8,998 bases of DNA from DATJLQ01 sp035509415 (lineage in GTDB: Bacteria > Pseudomonadota > Alphaproteobacteria > JACZXZ01). The notes under the pieces are model-generated. The model was given only the letters and a program-made list of their open reading frames with translations. It was not told the DNA's origin and made no database searches. The position numbers and the translations under genes are program-made. Below, one piece after another: positions 5,448 through 8,998 of the stretch (the first letter of the stretch is position 1; the number at the start of each line of letters is the position of its first letter). Where the stretch lies: positions 1 through 8,998 of the forward strand of contig DATJLQ010000031.1 in the NCBI GenBank assembly GCA_035509415.1, written 5' to 3'.

Positions 5448-5735
5448 ATGCGGGATGCATGGATATACATCGTGACGAATCGCCCGAATGGAATCCTCTA
5501 TGTGGGTGTTACGAGCAATCTCAAGCGCCGCGTATGGGAACATAAAGAAGGTGCGGTTGAAGGATTTACCAAGCGCTATGGCCTAAAGCGTTTGGTATAT
5601 GCCGAGCGTCACGACGATATTCGAAATGCAATACAACGCGAAAAGACGATGAAACATTGACCGCGCGCCTGGAAAGTTCGATTGATCCTCGCACAAAATC
5701 CGCAGTGGACGGATCTTTTCGATCGGGTCGGATGA
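5448..5735 (+). pseudogene. GIY-YIG nuclease gene interrupted by an in-frame TGA
   Basis: This encodes a small single-domain GIY-YIG endonuclease of the YhbQ/UPF0213-like type. Visible parts are WIYIVTN (GIY part), LYVGVTSNLKRRVWEHKEG (YIG part and catalytic arginine), FTKRYGLKRLVYAE and AIQREK (the metal-binding glutamate). The frame stops at TGA 5658-5660 after EKTMKH, 70 residues in. The same frame continues without a shift as PRAWKVRLILAQNPQWTDLF and ends at 5733-5735. That continuation is the normal family C-terminus (KKW-x-RAWK-x-x-LI...NP-x-W-x-DL), and TGA sits exactly where the family has Trp, so one TGG-to-TGA change broke it. The intact product would be about 95 residues. GC is visibly lower than in the neighbours, suggesting acquired DNA. 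The ATG at 5448 is the family start. Confidence 0.82.
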
Positions 5736-5789
5736 GAATCGATTTCGTCGAAACCCAAAATCGGAGCGGGCAATCGGAATCAGCGCGCC

Positions 5790-7133
5790 CTACCGCTCGA
5801 GCCCGAGCCAGCGCTCGAGCCAGTGGGTGTCGTAGGCGCCGTTGATGACGTCGCTGTTGGAGACCAGGCGCCGGTGCAGCGGGATCGTGGTCTCGATGCC
5901 GCCGATCACGTACTCGTCGAGCGCGCGCCGCAAGCGCAACAGGCATTCGTTGCGGTTGTTGCCCGAGACGATGAGCTTGGCGACCAGGCTGTCGTAATAG
6001 GGCGGCACCGCGTAGCCGGCGTAAAGCGCCGAATCGACGCGCACGCCGAGGCCGCCCGGCACGTGGTAGTCCGTGACCCGGCCGGGCGACGGCGCGAAGG
6101 TTTCGGGGTTCTCGGCGTTGATGCGGCATTCGATCGCGTGGCCCTCGAGGCGCACCTGGTCCTGGGTCAGGCTCAAGGGTGCGCCGGCCGCCATCTTGAT
6201 CTGCTCGCGCACCATGTCGAGGCCCGATATCGCCTCGGTCACCGGATGCTCGACCTGGAGGCGCGTGTTCATCTCGATGAAGTAGAAGCGCCCGTCCTCG
6301 TAGAGGAACTCCATGGTGCCGAGGCTGCGATAGCCGATGGCGCGGATCGCGTCGGTCGCGATCTTGCCGATGCGCGCGCGCTGCTCGGCGTTCAGGGCCG
6401 GCGACGGCGCCTCCTCGAGGATTTTCTGGTGGCTGCGTTGGAGCGAGCAGTCGCGCTCGCCGAGATGGATCACGTTGCCGTGGTTGTCGGCGACGATCTG
6501 GATCTCGATGTGGCGCGGATGCGCGAGGTACTTCTCGAGATAGAGCGAATCGTTGCCGAACGCGGTCGCGGCCTCGGCGCGCGCGAGGTGGAACGCGGCC
6601 CCGAGCGACTTCGGCGATTCCGCGACCTTCATGCCCTTGCCGCCGCCGCCGCCCGCGGCCTTGATCAGGACCGGATAGCCGATGACGCTCGCCGCCGCGA
6701 GCGCCTCGTCCGCGTCCTTGACCGGCCCGTCCGAGCCCGGGACGGTCGCGACGCCCGCCTTCACCAGCGCCGCCTTGGCAGCGACCTTGTCGCCCATGAG
6801 GCGGATATGCTCCGCACTCGGGCCGATGAAGGCGATGCCGTGCGCCTCGACGATCTCGGCGAACTTGGCGTTCTCCGAGAGGAAGCCGTAGCCGGGATGG
6901 ATCGCGTCGGCGTTGGTGATGGTCGCGGCCGAGACGATCGCCGGGATGTTGAGGTAGCTCGCCTTGGCCGCGTTGGGGCCGATGCATACGCTCTCGTCGG
7001 CGAGGCGCACATGCATGGCGTCGGCGTCCGCGGTCGAGTGCACCGCGACCGTCGCGATGCCCATCTCCTTGCAGGCGCGCAGGATGCGGAGCGCCACTTC
7101 TCCGCGATTCGCGATGAGCACCTTCTCGAACAT
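5790..7133 (-). CDS. accC: Acetyl-CoA carboxylase, biotin carboxylase subunit
   Basis: A 447-residue biotin carboxylase, which carboxylates the biotin of AccB using ATP and bicarbonate in the first step of fatty acid synthesis. It is nearly the length of the E. coli enzyme (449). The N-terminal domain begins MFEKVLIANRGEVALR. ATP-grasp features are K116 (MGDK), K158 and the glycine loop AAGGGGGKGMK (159-169), RHIEIQIVAD (207-216), the loop GERDCSLQRSHQKILEEAPS (225-244), metal-binding E275 and E287, and R291 in EMNTRLQVEHPVTE (287-300). IECRINAENP follows in the C-terminal domain. All catalytic residues I can place are present. It lies 47 bp after accB as the last gene of aroQ-accB-accC. The ribosome binding site is poor (GAGACC-like). 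The gene converges on the GIY-YIG pseudogene, and no clear terminator is visible. Confidence 0.97.
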   Translation of the reverse strand: MFEKVLIANRGEVALRILRACKEMGIATVAVHSTADADAMHVRLADESVCIGPNAAKASYLNIPAIVSAATITNADAIHPGYGFLSENAKFAEIVEAHGIAFIGPSAEHIRLMGDKVAAKAALVKAGVATVPGSDGPVKDADEALAAASVIGYPVLIKAAGGGGGKGMKVAESPKSLGAAFHLARAEAATAFGNDSLYLEKYLAHPRHIEIQIVADNHGNVIHLGERDCSLQRSHQKILEEAPSPALNAEQRARIGKIATDAIRAIGYRSLGTMEFLYEDGRFYFIEMNTRLQVEHPVTEAISGLDMVREQIKMAAGAPLSLTQDQVRLEGHAIECRINAENPETFAPSPGRVTDYHVPGGLGVRVDSALYAGYAVPPYYDSLVAKLIVSGNNRNECLLRLRRALDEYVIGGIETTIPLHRRLVSNSDVINGAYDTHWLERWLGLER

Positions 7134-7180
7134 GGATCGGTCTCGATCGAAAATTGGCGGGGCGCGCGCGGGCTCGGCGC

Positions 7181-7666
7181 TCAGTCGATGACCATCAGGA
7201 GCGAGCCGTACTCGACCGGAGCGCCGTTCTCGACCGCGATGCGCGCGATCTTGCCGGCGCGGGGCGAGACGACCTCGTTCATCACCTTCATCGCCTCGAT
7301 GATCAGGATCGGCTGCCCCTCCTTGACCTCGTCGCCGAGCTTGACGAAGGGCGGCTGGTCCGGCGCGGGCCTGAGATAGGCCGTGCCCACGAAGGGCGAT
7401 TTCACGGCCCCCGGAAGATTGGCGTCGTTGGCCGCATCGGCCTCGGGGCCGGGCGCGGATGCCGCCGCGGGCTCGGCCGCCGGGCGCGCGACGCGCGCGG
7501 GCTCGGCCGTGGGCGTGCCGCGCGCGACCCGGATGCGCCAGCGGTCGGTCGCATACTCGATCTCGCCGAGGCCGGTCTCGTCGAGCAGTGCCGCGAGCTT
7601 GCGCACGCGCGCCGCGTCGATCTCGTCGGCCCCAGCGCTGGCGGACGTCTTGTCGCGCTTCGCCAT
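7181..7666 (-). CDS. accB: Acetyl-CoA carboxylase, biotin carboxyl carrier protein
   Basis: A 161-residue BCCP, which carries carboxybiotin from AccC to the AccA/AccD carboxyltransferase. The N-terminal helical region (about 14-49, VRKLAALLDETGLGEIEY) is the part that binds AccC. A flexible Ala/Pro-rich linker follows (51-85). The C-terminal biotinyl domain (about 86-161) has the biotinylation site EAMKVMNEV with K127, and the thumb loop typical of BCCP (about 97-107, LRPAPDQPPF). The ATG at 7666 overlaps the aroQ stop as TGATG, so the two are translationally coupled, with AGGGGGCC upstream inside aroQ. A longer frame exists but runs through aroQ in another phase. Confidence 0.96.
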   Translation of the reverse strand: MAKRDKTSASAGADEIDAARVRKLAALLDETGLGEIEYATDRWRIRVARGTPTAEPARVARPAAEPAAASAPGPEADAANDANLPGAVKSPFVGTAYLRPAPDQPPFVKLGDEVKEGQPILIIEAMKVMNEVVSPRAGKIARIAVENGAPVEYGSLLMVID

Positions 7667-8172
7667 CAGGCCCCCTTCGATTTGCGTGCGGGCTTCTTCG
7701 CGGGCTTTTTCGAGGTCTCGGGCGCGGGCGACGCCTCGGCGATCAGGTCCGCGATCGCGTCGAGGGCCAAGAGATAGCCGCGCGCGCCGAAGCCGCAGAT
7801 GACGCCGCGCGCCGCGCGCGAGACGTAGGTCGGATGGCGGAACGCGTCGCGCCGGAAGATGTTCGAGAGATGCAGCTCGACGATCGGGCAATCGCAGGTG
7901 AGGAGCGCGTCGAGGATCGCGACCGAGGTCGTGCCGTAGCCCGCCGGGTTGATGACGATGCCGCCGACGGCGCCGCGCGCCTTTTGGATCCAGCTCACGA
8001 GCTGGCCCTCGTCGTTCGACTGGCGGCACTCGACCGCGAGGCCGAGCGTCTTGCCGTGGCGCTGCGCCGCCGCCTCGATCTCGGCCAGCGTGGTGCGGCC
8101 GTAGATATCGGTCTGGCGCGTGCCGAGCATGTTGAGGTTCGGGCCGTTGAGGACCAGGACCTTGGCTTTCAT
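7666..8172 (-). CDS. aroQ: Type II 3-dehydroquinate dehydratase with altered active-site His and a lysine-rich tail
   Basis: A 168-residue type II dehydroquinase, which converts 3-dehydroquinate to 3-dehydroshikimate in the shikimate pathway; the enzyme is normally a dodecamer. Family motifs are LVLNGPNLNMLGTR (6-19, with R19), the catalytic Y24 in DIYG, QSNDEGQL (51-58), INPAGY (74-79, with N75), ELHLSNI (99-105, with E99 and H101) and R112, then VICGFGARGYLLAL. These numbers coincide with those of the Mycobacterium tuberculosis enzyme. The exception is residue 81, usually His in NP-G-A-Y-T-H-T-S, which here is Thr (NPAGYGTTS). The last 20 residues are a basic tail (KKPAKKPARKSK), longer than usual. 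AGGTGG lies 6 bases before the ATG. It leads the operon with accB and accC. Confidence 0.94.
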   Translation of the reverse strand: MKAKVLVLNGPNLNMLGTRQTDIYGRTTLAEIEAAAQRHGKTLGLAVECRQSNDEGQLVSWIQKARGAVGGIVINPAGYGTTSVAILDALLTCDCPIVELHLSNIFRRDAFRHPTYVSRAARGVICGFGARGYLLALDAIADLIAEASPAPETSKKPAKKPARKSKGA

Positions 8173-8236
8173 GGTGCCACCTGCTTTGTGCCGCCCGCGC
8201 GTGCCCTTGCCCTGGAGCCGCTCTCGCGCCCGAAGC

Positions 8237-8265
8237 CTTATAGCCAGGGGGCGCGCCGGTCGCAA
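8237..8265 (-). promoter_or_regulatory. Promoter of the aroQ-accB-accC operon
   Basis: On the minus strand TTGCGA (8265-8260) and TATAAG (8242-8237) are 17 bp apart, with four and five matches to the sigma-70 consensus. Predicted start is near 8230, about 58 bases before the aroQ ATG. No inverted repeat suggesting an operator is evident beside it. Confidence 0.52.
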
Positions 8266-8400
8266 GCGAACCCGCCCTGACGCCGAGCCGGATCCGCGCG
8301 CGGCCGCCCCCGGGGACGCGCGCTTGGGTTCCGGCGGGTACGCGGGCCCGACTCGGCGGGATTTGCATAAGCCTTTGATCGGGTGCGCGTTATTGCCCAC
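8266..8400. other. Middle of the divergent aroQ/dksA intergenic region, no gene seen
   Basis: This stretch lies between the leftward aroQ promoter and the rightward dksA promoter. No open frame shows protein-like composition or a ribosome binding site. It holds GC-rich runs and a short AT-richer spot (gatttgcataag, 8360-8371) but no clear palindrome or RNA structure. I see nothing functional beyond spacing for two promoters. Confidence 0.4.
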
Positions 8401-8429
8401 TTGATGGAGTAGGGCGGGCTCCGTATATT
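8401..8429 (+). promoter_or_regulatory. dksA promoter
   Basis: TTGATG (8401-8406) and TATATT (8424-8429) are 17 bp apart, a good sigma-70-type pair in GC-rich surroundings. Transcription would start near 8436, leaving a leader of about 70 bases. The base composition just after the -10 is GCGCTCCG, a GC-rich discriminator region of the kind often found at ppGpp/DksA-sensitive promoters, so autoregulation is possible but unproven. Confidence 0.6.
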
Positions 8430-8506
8430 GCGCTCCGTTTTGGGCCCCGGAGACTTCCCGTCCAGCGAAGGTGCCGGCCCCGGCTTTCGGGTTCTGGAGT
8501 GAGCGC

Positions 8507-8926
8507 ATGATTCGTCCGACGCTTCCGCCTGATTACCGTCCGACCGAGCGCGAGCCCTTCATGAACGAGATGCAGCGCGAGTATTTCCGCCAGAAGCTGT
8601 TGCGCTGGCGCGAGGACCTGCTGCGCGATTCCTCCCAGACCCTGGCCAACCTCCAGCAGGAAAGCCTCGCCGAGCCCGACATCGCCGACCGCGCCTCGCT
8701 CGAGACCGACCGCTCGCTCGAGTTGCGCACGCGCGACCGCGAGCGCAAGCTGATCGCCAAGATCGACGAGGCGCTGCGCCGCATCGAGGAAGGCACCTAC
8801 GGCTATTGCGAGGAGACCGCCGAGCCGATCGGCCTGAAGCGCCTCGAGGCGCGCCCGATCGCGACCTTGAGCCTCGAGGCCCAGGAGCGCCACGAGCGCC
8901 TGGAGCGCACTCAGCGCGACGAATAG
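8507..8926 (+). CDS. dksA: RNA polymerase-binding transcription factor DksA (single-cysteine form)
   Basis: A 139-residue DksA, which enters the RNA polymerase secondary channel and, with ppGpp, adjusts transcription of rRNA and amino acid genes. The N-terminus MIRPTLPPDYRPTEREPFMN is typical of alphaproteobacterial DksA. The coiled coil spans about 20-95, with the tip motif D-x-x-D-x-A at D58, D61 and A63 (PDIADRAS), corresponding to D71, D74 and A76 of the E. coli protein. The C-terminal zinc-finger region keeps only one cysteine (C101 in YGYCEET); the others are replaced (LKRLEARPIATLSLEAQ), so a four-cysteine zinc site cannot form. This looks normal for the lineage rather than damage. GGAG lies 7 bases before the ATG. 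A GTG start 12 codons upstream is unlikely. The TAG stop lies inside a 30-bp tandem repeat. Confidence 0.95.
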   Translation: MIRPTLPPDYRPTEREPFMNEMQREYFRQKLLRWREDLLRDSSQTLANLQQESLAEPDIADRASLETDRSLELRTRDRERKLIAKIDEALRRIEEGTYGYCEETAEPIGLKRLEARPIATLSLEAQERHERLERTQRDE

Positions 8927-8998
8927 AAGAGTTGCGCACAAAGCCGCGACGAATAGAAGAGTTGCGCACGAAGCCGCGACGAATAGAAGAGTTGCGCA
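8915..8998. repeat. 30-bp tandem repeat spanning the dksA stop codon and running off the window
   Basis: The unit begins cgcgacgaatagaagagttg and ends cgcacaaagc. Copies lie at 8915-8944, 8945-8974 and 8975-8998 (cut by the window end). Copies one and two differ at one base (A at 8940, G at 8970), and the third is identical over its 24 bases. The first copy encodes the last Arg-Asp-Glu and the TAG of dksA, so the unit seems to have been copied from the gene's 3' end into the flank. There are no spacers, so it is not a CRISPR array. Confidence 0.93.

Noticed and set aside
5658..5660. TGA read as tryptophan or selenocysteine
   Set aside because: Several neighbouring genes (methyltransferase, DUF2155, accB, aroQ) end in TGA, so the standard bacterial code applies, and no selenocysteine-type context or Cys alignment is seen.
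5736..5789. Terminator between accC and the nuclease remnant
   Set aside because: TTTCG-T-CGAAA pairing is short and lacks a convincing GC stem plus T-run on either strand.
5823..7379. 518-codon open frame on the plus strand opposite accC
   Set aside because: It is antisense to accC and accB, full of Arg, Asp, Ala and Val, and has no family motif or ribosome binding site. Long antisense frames are normal in GC-rich genes.
7181..8368. Longer version of AccB reaching back through aroQ
   Set aside because: The upstream part is the wrong phase of aroQ. The ATG at 7666 gives the normal BCCP start and the TGATG overlap.
8915..8998. CRISPR array at the right edge
   Set aside because: Units are directly adjacent with no variable spacers, and the first includes a gene's stop codon.

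Overview
This is a high-GC chromosomal window carrying mostly core housekeeping genes. NDUFA12 (an accessory subunit of mitochondrial/alphaproteobacterial-type complex I), a secreted DUF2155 protein, a short Aat, AroQ-AccB-AccC and a DksA with a single cysteine all point to an alphaproteobacterium, probably Rhodospirillales-like. That placement is inferred from protein character and gene order; no search was run.

Layout, left to right. (1) 1-382: the edge of a possible leftward gene, then a two-hairpin intergenic repeat (copy 1). (2) 383-1387, minus: a secreted dienelactone-hydrolase-family alpha/beta hydrolase, with a divergent promoter region up to 1531. (3) 1532-3799, plus: a tight unit of NDUFA12, two tandem MlaD-type MCE proteins and a class I SAM methyltransferase, with gaps of 20 and 24 bp and then a 20-bp overlap. 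(4) 3926-4575, plus: a small helical protein translationally coupled (TGATG) to a DUF2155 protein. (5) 4533-5183, minus: aat, overlapping DUF2155 tail to tail by 43 bp and apparently transcribed as a leaderless mRNA. (6) 5184-5789: repeat copy 2 and a lower-GC GIY-YIG nuclease gene broken by one TGA in place of tryptophan. (7) 5790-8172, minus: aroQ-accB-accC, i.e. type II dehydroquinase (shikimate pathway) with biotin carboxyl carrier protein and biotin carboxylase (first step of fatty acid synthesis). (8) 8173-8506: a divergent promoter region. (9) 8507-8926, plus: dksA, whose stop codon lies inside a 30-bp tandem repeat that runs off the window.

There is no defence system, prophage, CRISPR array or RNA gene that I can support, and I see no new multi-gene system. 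The unusual content is in the repeats and in details of single genes. Tandem repeats of 15, 15 and 30 bp lie in a signal peptide, a protein tail and a stop codon region. A structured intergenic repeat occurs twice. AroQ has a changed active-site position, aat has a promoter with no room for a leader, and the GIY-YIG gene is freshly broken.
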